Source: Streptomyces cinnamoneus (GTDB lineage: Bacteria > Actinomycetota > Actinomycetes > Streptomycetales > Streptomycetaceae). Taken from it: 64,000 nt of DNA. Made by a program: the position numbers and the translations under genes. The stretch is taken from NCBI RefSeq assembly GCF_002939475.1, contig NZ_PKFQ01000001.1, positions 558,001 to 622,000 of the forward strand, in the 5' to 3' direction. Of this stretch, positions 41,832-49,396 are shown in pieces (positions within the stretch are counted from its first letter, which is position 1; every line of letters starts with the position of its first letter). The notes under the pieces were generated by a model. The model saw only the letters and a program-made list of their open reading frames with translations, searched no databases and had not been told where the DNA came from.

Positions 41832-41866
41832 GGTTCCCAAACGGGAACGGAATTCCCGTGGTTCCC
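41832..41866. promoter_or_regulatory. Inverted-repeat cluster upstream of the secreted-protein gene
   Basis: GGTTCCC (41832-41838), GGGAAC (41843-41848) and GTTCCC (41861-41866) form alternative inverted repeats around GGAATTCC (41849-41856), 72-106 bases upstream of the leftward ATG at 41760. This looks like an operator array. Confidence 0.35.
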
Positions 41867-41921
41867 GTCGGTGAGCCGTCATGGGGTGTCGCCGCACCCG
41901 TGGCACCGGTCACGCGGGGGC

Positions 41922-41952
41922 TCCTGCCCGGGCCCGCGGTGCCCGGGCAGGA
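41922..41952 (-). terminator. Terminator hairpin after DUF4142 gene
   Basis: TCCTGCCCGGGC (41922-41933) pairs perfectly with GCCCGGGCAGGA (41941-41952), 7-base loop, just beyond the stop at 41964 of the leftward DUF4142 gene. Confidence 0.75.
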
Positions 41953-41963
41953 AGGGGGTGCGG

Positions 41964-42704
41964 CTAGTCGCGGTGGTGGCCGTCGTGGCGATCGCGGTGG
42001 TGACGGTCGTGCGTGCGCCCGTGGTCGCGGCTGCTCGCGTGCGTCCTGTCGCGGCCCTGGTCCCGTCCGTTGTCACGCCCGGTGTCCCGGCCCTGGCCCT
42101 GACCGTTCCCCTGACCGTGCTCGCGCCCGTTGTCCCCGCCCTGTTGGTCGCCCTGGTCCTTACGGCCGCCGTGGCCGCCCGCGCCGCACTGGAACAGCAT
42201 CTTCAGGTGCGACTGGACCACCGGTCTCAGTTTGCGGGCCAGTTCGCGGACGTCGTTGTTCTTGCCGTGGGCGATCTCGTCGTCCAGCAGGGCCAGCGTC
42301 TTGACGTGCGCGGTCCCGTAGGTCTTCACCCAGAGCCGGTCGTAGTCGGCGGTCCGGGCCTTGGCCCTGAGGTCCTTGAGCTGTTTGCGCTGTTCCGCGG
42401 TCGTCGTCGTCGGCAGTGACACCCGCAGCCGGCTCGCCACCTTTCTGACCTGCTCGTCCATGCGGGTGTGGTCGCGTACGAGCACGCGTCCGGCGTCCTT
42501 GACGCACCGGGCGACCGCGTGGCGCCGGGCGTCCCGGCCCCCGGCGACCTCCGCCATGCCGCCCTGGTGGAGCTTGGTGAGCACGGCGTCGTCCTTGTCG
42601 GCCGCACGGCCGCCGGCGGGGCCGGCGAGCGCCGTGCCGGGGGCCGTCACTCCGGCCAGGACGAGGACCGCCACCGCTGTCGTGGCCCGGTGTGGCATTC
42701 GCAT
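41964..42704 (-). CDS. Secreted DUF4142 protein with Asp/Arg/Gly/His-rich tail
   Basis: A 246-residue protein. Signal peptide residues 1-30 (ending ALA-G); DUF4142 helical domain about 38-185 with DRLWVKTYGTAHVKTLALLDDEI and H/D pairs typical of the ferritin-like fold. The last 55 residues are a low-complexity tail of GR, DR, GQ and HH units (ending HRDRHDGHHRD), which normal DUF4142 proteins lack. It could bind metal or polyanions. ATG at 42704 with CGGAG upstream. The gap 42705-42900 carries its promoter zone; nothing else is evident. Confidence 0.78.
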   Translation of the reverse strand: MRMPHRATTAVAVLVLAGVTAPGTALAGPAGGRAADKDDAVLTKLHQGGMAEVAGGRDARRHAVARCVKDAGRVLVRDHTRMDEQVRKVASRLRVSLPTTTTAEQRKQLKDLRAKARTADYDRLWVKTYGTAHVKTLALLDDEIAHGKNNDVRELARKLRPVVQSHLKMLFQCGAGGHGGRKDQGDQQGGDNGREHGQGNGQGQGRDTGRDNGRDQGRDRTHASSRDHGRTHDRHHRDRHDGHHRD

Positions 42705-42900
42705 CTTCGCTGCTCCGTTTCTCCTCGGCCGCCGGCGTTCGAGGCGTTCGCCGTGGCGAGGGCCGACGAGGACGCACCAGTCGGCGTCCCTCACGGAGCA
42801 GATGAATGCCCCGGGCGGGACGGGCGACCGCCGGTCGCGGCCGTCCAGTCCACCCAACGGAGCATCGCGGAGGGGCACCGGCCTGACGGGGCGTCATGGG

Positions 42901-42926
42901 CGGGGCCCGCAGGCCGGCGGGCCCCG
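42901..42926 (-). terminator. Terminator hairpin after S4-domain gene
   Basis: CGGGGCCCGC (42901-42910), loop AGGCCG, GCGGGCCCCG (42917-42926): a 10-bp stem 12 bases beyond the stop of the leftward S4 gene. Confidence 0.72.
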
Positions 42927-42938
42927 TCACGCGGCGGC

Positions 42939-43313
42939 TCAGTGTCCGCGCAGCTGGTCCAGCTCGCGCCGGTCGCGCTTGGTCGGCCGGCCGGTGCCGC
43001 GGTCGCGCACCCCGGCCACCACGACCTCCTCGCGGGCGGGCGGCGGCGGGCTGTTGTCGACGTAGCACTCCGCGGCGACGGGCGCGCCCACCCGCTTGCG
43101 GACGAGGCGCTTGACGACCACGATCCGCTCGCGCCCGGCCTGCCGCAGCCGGACCTCGTCGCCCGGCTTGACGGGCTGGGCGGCCTTGGCGCGCTCTCCG
43201 TTGAGGCGGACGTGGCCGCCGCGGCAGGCGGTGGCCGCCAGCGCACGCGTCTTGGTGAGCCGGACCGACCAGATCCAGCTGTCGATCCGCACCGTTCCCT
43301 GCTCTGTCTCCAT
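42939..43313 (-). CDS. S4 domain RNA-binding protein (Hsp15/RqcP-like)
   Basis: A 124-residue protein whose N-terminal 60 residues form an S4 RNA-binding domain: RIDSWIWSVRLTKTRALAATACRGGHVRLNG, then KPGDEVRLR. The basic C-terminal half (KRLVRKRVG, PTKRDRRELDQLR) is typical of Hsp15. These proteins bind the large ribosomal subunit carrying stalled peptidyl-tRNA. ATG at 43313. The following 43314-43535 region is gene-free and contains TTGACT at 43422-43427, a possible -35 for the secreted-protein gene at 43536. Confidence 0.88.
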   Translation of the reverse strand: METEQGTVRIDSWIWSVRLTKTRALAATACRGGHVRLNGERAKAAQPVKPGDEVRLRQAGRERIVVVKRLVRKRVGAPVAAECYVDNSPPPPAREEVVVAGVRDRGTGRPTKRDRRELDQLRGH

Positions 43314-43535
43314 GCCCGCACTGTAGGCCAGCGCCGCCGGGGACCGCGAAGGCGTCTGGCGGCGGGCGGCCGGGCCGTGGCCGATTACGGGCGGCGCGGC
43401 GGGCCCCGGGGGCGGACCCGTGTTGACTTCTCGGCCACCCCTTGCAATGGATGACGCGTTCACATCAGACCCCGCTCTTCGTGACCGGCCGCGGGCCGCC
43501 CGGCCCGGCCGTCCGGCACGGAAGGGAGCACGACG

Positions 43536-44078
43536 ATGAACACCCCCACCCTCCTGAAGAGACACCGGCGGACGCCCGCGAACGCGGCCCTCGCCCTGGC
43601 GCTCGCGATCGCCGGCGTCGGCCTGTGGGCCCCCTCGGCCACGGCCGACCCCGTGTCCGTGGGCTACACCTGCACCGGCCCGGGAGCCCCCGACGGCGTC
43701 CAGTCCTTGCAGGTCACCGTGACGGCCCCCGCCACGGTCGCGCAGGGCGGCACCGCGGAGCTGACCCTGGAGGTCGCCACGGAGCTGAAGGTGCCGTTCG
43801 GCATCCCGGCGCAGAGCGTGACGGGCGAGCTGGACCTCCAGCTGGGCGGCGCGGGCTCCGGCCGCGTGACGGCCGGCGGCTTCACCAACACCTCGGCGAT
43901 CCCCGGCGGCTCGGCCGTCACCCTCACCGGCGGCACGGCGTCCGTCCGGCTCGACACCGCCGGCACGGCCACCTTCTCGCCCGGTGACGCGGCGGTGCAC
44001 GTCTTCGGGGTGACGGTGAACTGCACGGTCTCCGGCACCGCGCCGGTCGCCGCGACGACCGAGGTCACGGCCTCGTAG
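43536..44078 (+). CDS. Small secreted protein of unknown function
   Basis: A 180-residue exported protein. Signal peptide residues 1-38 (KRHRRTP, hydrophobic core, ATA-D). The mature protein is rich in Thr, Val, Gly and Ala with beta-strand character and two cysteines (YTCTGPG near residue 46 and VNCTVSG near 165) that probably form a disulfide. It resembles cell-surface beta-sandwich proteins common in Streptomyces (DUF6801-like), but I assign no function. ATG preceded by GGAAGGGAG. Confidence 0.68.
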   Translation: MNTPTLLKRHRRTPANAALALALAIAGVGLWAPSATADPVSVGYTCTGPGAPDGVQSLQVTVTAPATVAQGGTAELTLEVATELKVPFGIPAQSVTGELDLQLGGAGSGRVTAGGFTNTSAIPGGSAVTLTGGTASVRLDTAGTATFSPGDAAVHVFGVTVNCTVSGTAPVAATTEVTAS

Positions 44079-44093
44079 CGGCCGGGCCCCCGG

Positions 44094-44621
44094 TCAGCCG
44101 CGGGAGAGGGCGGCGGCGCCGAAGGAGACGTCGAACCGGTCGCACCAGATGCTGACGCTGCGGTACCGGCCGAGGTCGAGGTCCGCGGGAAGGGCGTAGT
44201 TCTGGTCGCCCTTGTTGCCCTTGAGCTTGCCGAGGCTGACGTGGGCGCCGTCGTCGAAGACGTACCAGCCGGCCCGGCCCTCCTTCACCGGCGCGTCGCT
44301 GACGAGGACCCTCAGGTCCGGGCCGTTGCTGGTGTCGAGGTTCTCCAGGCGCAGGGTGCGGGTCCCGTCGGGCAGCTCCAGGATCCGCACCGAGCCGCTG
44401 GTCTCGTGTTCGTGGCTGATCAGCTTCCCGGTGGCCAGGGTGCGCGGCCCGCCGCCGCGCGCGTCGCCGGCCGCGGCCGCCGGGGCGGCTTCCCGGACGG
44501 TGTCGTCCACCCACAGCTTCCACGGCTGGAACCAGTACAGCCCGGCGGCCCCCGCCATGATCCCCACGGCCAGCAGCCCGATGACGATCGGCCTGCCCAG
44601 CACCCGTCGTACGCGTCCCAT
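44094..44621 (-). CDS. Membrane-anchored DM13 domain protein
   Basis: A 175-residue protein: one N-terminal membrane helix (about 10-30), a linker with WKLWVDDTVREAAP, and a DM13 domain about 60-170 (SHEHETSGSVRILELPDG, then NLDTSNGPDLRVLVSD and a C-terminal SIWCDRFDVSFGAA). The conserved cysteine of DM13 domains, proposed as an electron-transfer centre, is present at C162 or so. It converges on the secreted-protein gene with 15 bases between stops. ATG at 44621 with GGAGGCGG upstream. Confidence 0.8.
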   Translation of the reverse strand: MGRVRRVLGRPIVIGLLAVGIMAGAAGLYWFQPWKLWVDDTVREAAPAAAAGDARGGGPRTLATGKLISHEHETSGSVRILELPDGTRTLRLENLDTSNGPDLRVLVSDAPVKEGRAGWYVFDDGAHVSLGKLKGNKGDQNYALPADLDLGRYRSVSIWCDRFDVSFGAAALSRG

Positions 44622-44856
44622 TTCCGCCTCCTGAAGCCGTTCGCCACTGTCACCTGGGAAAACGCGAGGCGGGGCCCCGGGGATCCGCGCATTCGATGAC
44701 GAAAGTCTTACGGGACGCCCGTCGGGGGCCCGGCGGCACGTTCACCGGGGTCCCGTTTTCCGGCGGAGCCGGAATCCGCGGGATCCCCGCTCGCGGTCCG
44801 GGGCGGGGGCCTGCACGATGGTGCGCGTTCGTCCCGGAAACCGAGGAGCACAGGCC

Positions 44857-45186
44857 ATGATCTTCATCGTCGTCAAGTTCACCGTCCGCCCCGAGCGGAG
44901 CGAGGAGTGGCTCGACCTCGTCCAGGACTTCACCGAGGCCACCCGGCAGGAGCCCGGCAACATCTTCTACGAGTGGTCCCGCAGCGTGGACGAGCCCCAC
45001 CAGTTCGTGCTGGTCGAGGCGTTCGCCGGCCCCGAGGCGGGCGAGGCGCACGTGAACTCGGAGCACTTCAAGACGGCCATGGCCTGGATGCCGGACGTCA
45101 TCGCCCGGACCCCGGAGATCATCAACGTGGAGGTGCCGGGCCAGGGCTGGTCGGCCATGGCGGAGCTCTCGCCGCGCGAGAGCTGA
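44857..45186 (+). CDS. ABM-domain quinol monooxygenase-like protein
   Basis: A 109-residue ferredoxin-like dimeric alpha-beta barrel protein: VVKFTVRPERSEEWLDLVQDF, EPGNIFYEWSRS, and FVLVEAFAGPEAGEAHVNSEHF, the YgiN-type pattern. These proteins oxidise quinols or detoxify aromatic compounds without cofactor. ATG at 44857 with GAGGAG upstream. A 13-bp terminator hairpin follows. The region 44622-44856 is otherwise empty. Confidence 0.82.
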   Translation: MIFIVVKFTVRPERSEEWLDLVQDFTEATRQEPGNIFYEWSRSVDEPHQFVLVEAFAGPEAGEAHVNSEHFKTAMAWMPDVIARTPEIINVEVPGQGWSAMAELSPRES

Positions 45187-45207
45187 GCGGAGCCCGGCGG
45201 CGAGCCG

Positions 45208-45250
45208 CGACGAGGGGCCCCGCCGGTTCGTCCGGCCGGGCCCCTCGTCG
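45208..45250. terminator. Bidirectional terminator hairpin
   Basis: CGACGAGGGGCCC (45208-45220) pairs perfectly over 13 bp with GGGCCCCTCGTCG (45238-45250); the loop carries a further CCGG/CCGG pairing. It separates convergent genes ending at 45186 and 45282. Confidence 0.85.
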
Positions 45251-45281
45251 TCCCCCCGGCCCGCCCGGCACGGTGCGGGGG

Positions 45282-45998
45282 TCAGACGACCAGGCGCGAG
45301 GCCATGGAGGCGCCGGGGCTGCCGTCGGCCAGCGCCTCGGTGAGCGCGTCCCCGGCGGCGGCCAGCGCGGTGTCGTCCATCGGGCCCAGGGCGTCGAGGA
45401 TGAACACCGCGCGGGTGGTCGCGAGCGTGAGGCGCGTGCGAGTGCACTGGCGCCAGTTCCAGCGGCGGCAGGTGACGCCGGCGTCGTCGCGCCAGACCAC
45501 CTCGCCCGGCGGGCAGTGCTCCGTCACCGCCTCGCCGCCGGCCGTGGTCTCGAAGGGCTCCTCGCCCGTGGCCCGGACCAGGCGCGCGGAACCGGCGTAG
45601 TGGTCCAGGTCCTCGCCGCCCAGCGGCAGGACGTGCGCGACGGAGACCGCGTTGTAGACGTCCGTGAGCCGGTCCACCCGGGGCAGCCCCGCGTCGGCGC
45701 GCCGGATCAGGGCCTCCGCGCTGGGGCGGGTGCGCTGCGGCTTGGCCCCGAAGGCCCGGAACGCCTCGCGCCAGGCGGCCAGGTGCGGGTGGTCCTCCAC
45801 GGCGGTTCCGGCGGCCCACCGCCGGGCGCTCTCCTCGGCGGCGGCCAGCAGCCGCCCGCTCGCCTCGTCGCTGGGGCCGGGACGCAGCCCCTCCGCGACG
45901 ACGACGAGGGCGCGGTAGTCGGGCCGCAGGTCGCGCACGGCGGGGTCGATGGTCACGGTGTCGAGCCAGGCCTTGATGTCGGCGGTGCCGGTCGCCAT
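45282..45998 (-). CDS. B3/B4 tRNA-binding domain protein
   Basis: A 238-residue protein of the free-standing B3/B4 (PheT-like editing domain) family: FRAFGAKPQRTRPSAEALIRR and RVDRLTDVYNAVSVAHVLPLGGEDLDHY are the hallmarks, followed by EVVWRDDAGVTCRRWNWRQCTRT near residue 180. Free-standing members may edit or sense mischarged tRNA or amino acids; function is unproven. ATG at 45998 with GAGGAGAGG upstream. A palindrome lies in its promoter. Confidence 0.82.
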   Translation of the reverse strand: MATGTADIKAWLDTVTIDPAVRDLRPDYRALVVVAEGLRPGPSDEASGRLLAAAEESARRWAAGTAVEDHPHLAAWREAFRAFGAKPQRTRPSAEALIRRADAGLPRVDRLTDVYNAVSVAHVLPLGGEDLDHYAGSARLVRATGEEPFETTAGGEAVTEHCPPGEVVWRDDAGVTCRRWNWRQCTRTRLTLATTRAVFILDALGPMDDTALAAAGDALTEALADGSPGASMASRLVV

Positions 45999-46044
45999 GC
46001 GCCTCTCCTCGGGTCGTCGACTCAGCCATGGAGGTCATTGTGAT

Positions 46045-46058
46045 GGACTGAGCAGTCC
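46045..46058. promoter_or_regulatory. Perfect 14-bp palindromic operator candidate
   Basis: GGACTG-AG-CAGTCC, a perfect 6-bp inverted repeat 47-60 bases upstream of the B3/B4 start, within the AT-richer 46020-46070 stretch. It lies beside the remnant of a MarR-like gene and may be the old target of that regulator. Confidence 0.45.
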
Positions 46059-46087
46059 TATCGACTGTACCAAGCGGCGGCGGCCCG

Positions 46088-46207
46088 TCAACGGGCGGCG
46101 CCGATCGCGGGTTCCAGGTTGTCGGTCATGCGCTCCAGGACGGAGACGGCCGTCCGGTACTCGTCGAGGGAGATCCCGGTCCGGGCGCGTTCCGGTCCCG
46201 CAGCCGG
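46088..46207 (-). pseudogene. C-terminal remnant of a MarR-like regulator, in frame after the MocR stop
   Basis: Directly after the MocR TAG (46210-46208) the same frame stays open for 39 codons to a TGA. The sequence contains RARTGISLDEYRTAV and LERMTDNLEPAI, which looks like the C-terminal wing and dimerisation helix of a MarR-type regulator. No start codon or DNA-binding part is present. Probably the surviving 3' end of a deleted gene that stood between the B3/B4 and MocR genes. The similarity is judged by eye only. Confidence 0.42.
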
Positions 46208-47662
46208 CTAACGCGCCGGTGGCAGCGCCTGGCAGAGGGCGTCGAGCGCCCCGGAGAAGGCGTGCTCGGGCGGGGTTCCGTACCCCACGACCAGGCCGTC
46301 GCCCGGCACCCCGGTGGCCTCCCCGTGCCGGTAGGGACCGAGCGCCTCGACCGCGAGCCCCTGCCAGGCCGCGCCCTGCACCACGGTCCGCTCGGTGCCG
46401 GGCGGCAGTTCGAGCACCGCGTGCAGACCCGCCGCGATGCCGGTGACCCTCACGTGCGGCGCGCGCTCGGCGAGGACGGTGAGCAGCCGGTCGCGCCGGC
46501 GCCGGTAGTGGCGGCGCATCCGGCGCACGTGACGGTCGTACGAGCCGCAGGCGATGAAGTCGGCGAGCGCGAGCTGGTCCAGGGCGCTCGTCCAGGACTC
46601 GCGCTCGCCCTTGGCGGCGAGGACGGCGTCGACCAGGTGGGCCGGCAGGACCATCCAGCCCACGCGCAGCGCCGGCGAGAGGCTCTTGCTGACGGAACCC
46701 ACATAGACGACGCGTTCCGGGTCGAGGCCCTGGACGGCGCCCACGGGCTGGCGGTCGTAACGGAACTCGCCGTCGTAGTCGTCCTCCAGGACCAGCCCTC
46801 CGGTGGCGCGGGCCCAGTCGACGACGGCGGCGCGGCGCTCGGCGTGCAGCGACCCGCCCGTGGGGAACTGGTGGGCGGGCGTCAGCAGCACCGCGCCGGC
46901 CCCGGTCGCCGCCAGCTCCTCCACCCGCGCCCCGTGTTCGTCGATCGGCAGGACGACGGTGCCGAGCCCGGCGTCGGCCAGGAGGGAGCGGTGGAAGCCC
47001 AGTCCGTAGGACTCCACGGCGATCGTTCCGCTGAGGACGCGGCCCAGCAGGCGCAGGGCGCCTGCGAACCCGGGGCAGATGACGACGCGGTCCGGTTCGG
47101 CCCGCACGCCGCGGGCGCGGGTCAGGTAGTCGGCGACGGCGCGGCGCAGTTCGGGGCGGCCGCGCGGGTCGCCGGGGCCGAAGGCCTCGTTGGGCGCCGC
47201 GGTCAGGGCCCGGCGGGTGGAGGCGAGCCAGGCGGCGCGGGGGAAGGAGGCGGCGTCCGGGGCGCCCTGCACCAGGTCGTAGCGGGGTCGCCGGGGCAGG
47301 GGCGGGGTGAGGGTGCCGGGCGGGCGGACGGGGCGCGGGGGTTCGGCGCGTGCGGCGACGCGGGTTCCGGAGCCCTGACGGGCCGTGAGCCACCCCTCGG
47401 CGACGAGTTCGGCGTAGGCCTCGGCGACGGTGTTGCGGGCGAGCCCCAGGTCGGCGGCGAGCGAACGGTAGGGCGGCAGCCGGGTGCCGGGGGCCAGCCG
47501 GCCGGTGCGGACGGCGTCGCGCAGGGCCCGGATCAGCGCGCCGCGACGGCCGCCGGGGCCGTCGGACAGCTCCAGGTGGAGGTCGCCGCCCAGCCCCTCG
47601 GCGGCGCCCCCGCCCCGTATGCCGCCGTGCGGCCCGTCCCCCTGATTGACCATCGGTTCCAT
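46208..47662 (-). CDS. MocR/PdxR-type GntR regulator with aminotransferase domain
   Basis: A 484-residue fusion regulator. Residues about 40-110 are a GntR winged helix ([42 protein letters not shown] region). The rest is a fold-type I aminotransferase-like domain with DDYDGEF and the PLP lysine in [14 protein letters not shown]. Such regulators sense PLP or amino-acid aldimines. Start uncertain: ATG 47662 is taken, with ATG 47653 and GTG 47698 possible. It is divergent from the AhpD-like gene, sharing about 50 bp of control region, so that gene is the likely target. Confidence 0.85.
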   Translation of the reverse strand: [484 protein letters not shown]

Positions 47663-47712
47663 CGGGGAATTGCACCATGGGGGTGGGCTTTTCGGCACCT
47701 AGGGTCTTCCTC

Positions 47713-48168
47713 GTGACCACGACTGAACGCGCCCCGCGCATGAACTTCACGAAGTCCGCCCCCAAGGTCTTCAAGGCCATGATCGCCCTGGACGCGGCCG
47801 CGACAGCCGCCCTCGACCCGGTCCTCGTCGGGCTCGTCCAGATCCGCGCCTCGCAGATCAACCACTGTGCGTACTGCCTGGACATGCACACCCGGGACGC
47901 CCGCGAGGCCGGTGAGCGGGAGGAGCGGATACACCTGCTCGGCGCCTGGCGGGAGGCCGGGCTCTACACGGAGAAGGAGCAGGCGGCGCTCGCGCTGACC
48001 GAGGCCGTGACCGTCCTGACCGACGGTTTCGTTCCCGACGAGGTGTACGAGCGGGCCGCCCGGCACTTCGGGGAGGAGGAGCTGGCCCACCTGATCGCGC
48101 TGATCTTCACGATCAACGCCTGGAACCGGATCGCCGTCACCACGAGGAAGGTCCCCGGCACGGAGTGA
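47713..48168 (+). CDS. Carboxymuconolactone decarboxylase/AhpD-like protein
   Basis: A 151-residue protein of the AhpD-like core family. The redox motif CAYCLDMH (CxxC-x3-H) and the preceding acidic residue pattern are present. Members act as alkylhydroperoxidase partners or peroxidase-like proteins of unknown substrate. GTG at 47713 is taken; the ATG at 47776 in frame would remove part of the first helix, while MNFTKS (47776) is the usual N-terminus of homologues. Controlled probably by the divergent MocR regulator. Confidence 0.85.
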   Translation: MTTTERAPRMNFTKSAPKVFKAMIALDAAATAALDPVLVGLVQIRASQINHCAYCLDMHTRDAREAGEREERIHLLGAWREAGLYTEKEQAALALTEAVTVLTDGFVPDEVYERAARHFGEEELAHLIALIFTINAWNRIAVTTRKVPGTE

Positions 48169-48196
48169 CGGGGCGCCGCCCCGCCGCGGCGGGCGG

Positions 48197-49177
48197 TCAG
48201 TCCCTGCGGAACCGGTCGCGGTAGGCGGCCGGCGAGACCCCGGTCTCCCGTACGAACGCGCGCCTCATGGTCTCGACGGTGTTGAAGCCGCACCGCGCGG
48301 CGATCGCGTCGACCCCGTCGGCGGAGCCCTCCAGCAGCGAGCGGGCCACGGCCACCCGCGCCCGTTCGACGTAGGCCCCCGGGCTCACGCCCACCTCCTG
48401 GGTGAACAGCCGGCTGAAGTGCCGCCTGCTCATGCCCAGGCGCGCCGCCAGCGCGGGGACCGACAGGTCGCCCGAGGGGTCGCCGTCGATGGCGTCGACG
48501 AGGTCGCGCAGGGCGCCGCCGCGCAGCGTCTCGTTCCTGGCCCGGCTGCCGAACTGGGACTGGCCGCCGGGCCGCTTCATGAAGACGACCAGGAACTTGG
48601 CCACGGCCCGGGCGACCTCCGGGCCGCAGTCGTCCTCCAGCAGGGACAGCGTCAGGTCGATGCCGGCGGTCACCCCCGCGGAGGTCACCACGGTGCCGTC
48701 GCGGACGAAGATGGCGTCCGGCTCCACGGAGACGGCGGGGTAGCCGGCGGCCAGTTCGGTGCAGTACGCCCAGTGGGTGGTGGCCCGGCGTCCGTCGAGC
48801 AGTCCCGCCTCGGCCAGGACGAAGGCCCCGGTGCACACCGACCCGGTGCGCCGGGCACCCGCCGACAGCCGGCGCACGTGCCGGACCAGGTCGGGGTCGC
48901 CGGCCGCGGCGGCGTAGCCGTGACCGCCGGCCACCACGAGGGTGTCCGGGGGCTTGCGGACCCGGGCCAGATCGGCCGAGACGCCCAGGGCCGCCCCGGC
49001 GGAGGTCGCCACGTCCCAGCCGCCGACCGAGGCCAGCCGCACCCGGTATCCGGCGTCCGCCTCGCGCCCGGCCCGGTCGAAGACGTCCAAAGGCCCCGCG
49101 ACGTCCAGCAATTGCACTCCGTCGTACACGACGATCAGGACGTCGCGCGTCTCCACCTTGCCGCTCACAGTGGCCAT
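48197..49177 (-). CDS. GlxA family AraC-type transcriptional regulator
   Basis: A 326-residue regulator. Residues about 10-190 form a DJ-1/PfpI-like domain (VLIVVYDGVQLLDVAGPLDVF; SVCTGAFVLAEAGLLDG with the elbow cysteine), and the C-terminal 100 residues an AraC DNA-binding domain with two helix-turn-helix units (LGMSRRHFSRLF and CGFNTVETMRRAF). Family members control catabolism and detoxification genes. ATG at 49177. An inverted repeat upstream may be its operator. Convergent with the AhpD-like gene. Confidence 0.9.
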   Translation of the reverse strand: MATVSGKVETRDVLIVVYDGVQLLDVAGPLDVFDRAGREADAGYRVRLASVGGWDVATSAGAALGVSADLARVRKPPDTLVVAGGHGYAAAAGDPDLVRHVRRLSAGARRTGSVCTGAFVLAEAGLLDGRRATTHWAYCTELAAGYPAVSVEPDAIFVRDGTVVTSAGVTAGIDLTLSLLEDDCGPEVARAVAKFLVVFMKRPGGQSQFGSRARNETLRGGALRDLVDAIDGDPSGDLSVPALAARLGMSRRHFSRLFTQEVGVSPGAYVERARVAVARSLLEGSADGVDAIAARCGFNTVETMRRAFVRETGVSPAAYRDRFRRD

Positions 49178-49251
49178 GATGGTTCGGGGGCGGCGACGGC
49201 ACCGCCGAAGGCGACGGCGATCACCTTTATGGAGTAATGTCCTTTTTTAGG

Positions 49252-49271
49252 GGCATACGACAGGTTATGCC
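49252..49271. promoter_or_regulatory. Inverted repeat in GlxA/phosphatase divergent region
   Basis: GGCATA (49252-49257) and TATGCC (49266-49271) with 8 bases between, next to the AT-rich run CCTTTTTTAG (49241-49250). Located 75-94 bases upstream of the GlxA-type start and in the 219-bp gap to the phosphatase gene; a candidate autoregulatory operator. Confidence 0.4.
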
Positions 49272-49396
49272 ATGCCAGATCGCGGCGCGCAGGACCCTTG
49301 AGTCAAGCCTGCCGCCTCCGCGCCGGTGACGCGGCCGACGCCGCGCGGCCGGCCCGCTTGCGGCCCGGACCCCCGCCCCTAGGGTGGGGAGCAATC

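Noticed and set aside
41785..41850. Possible glycine riboswitch (CTCTCTCAGGCA on the minus strand)
   Set aside because: Only a few bases resemble the 3' part of the aptamer; no matching P1 stem or tandem aptamer could be traced, and the downstream gene is an unrelated secreted protein.
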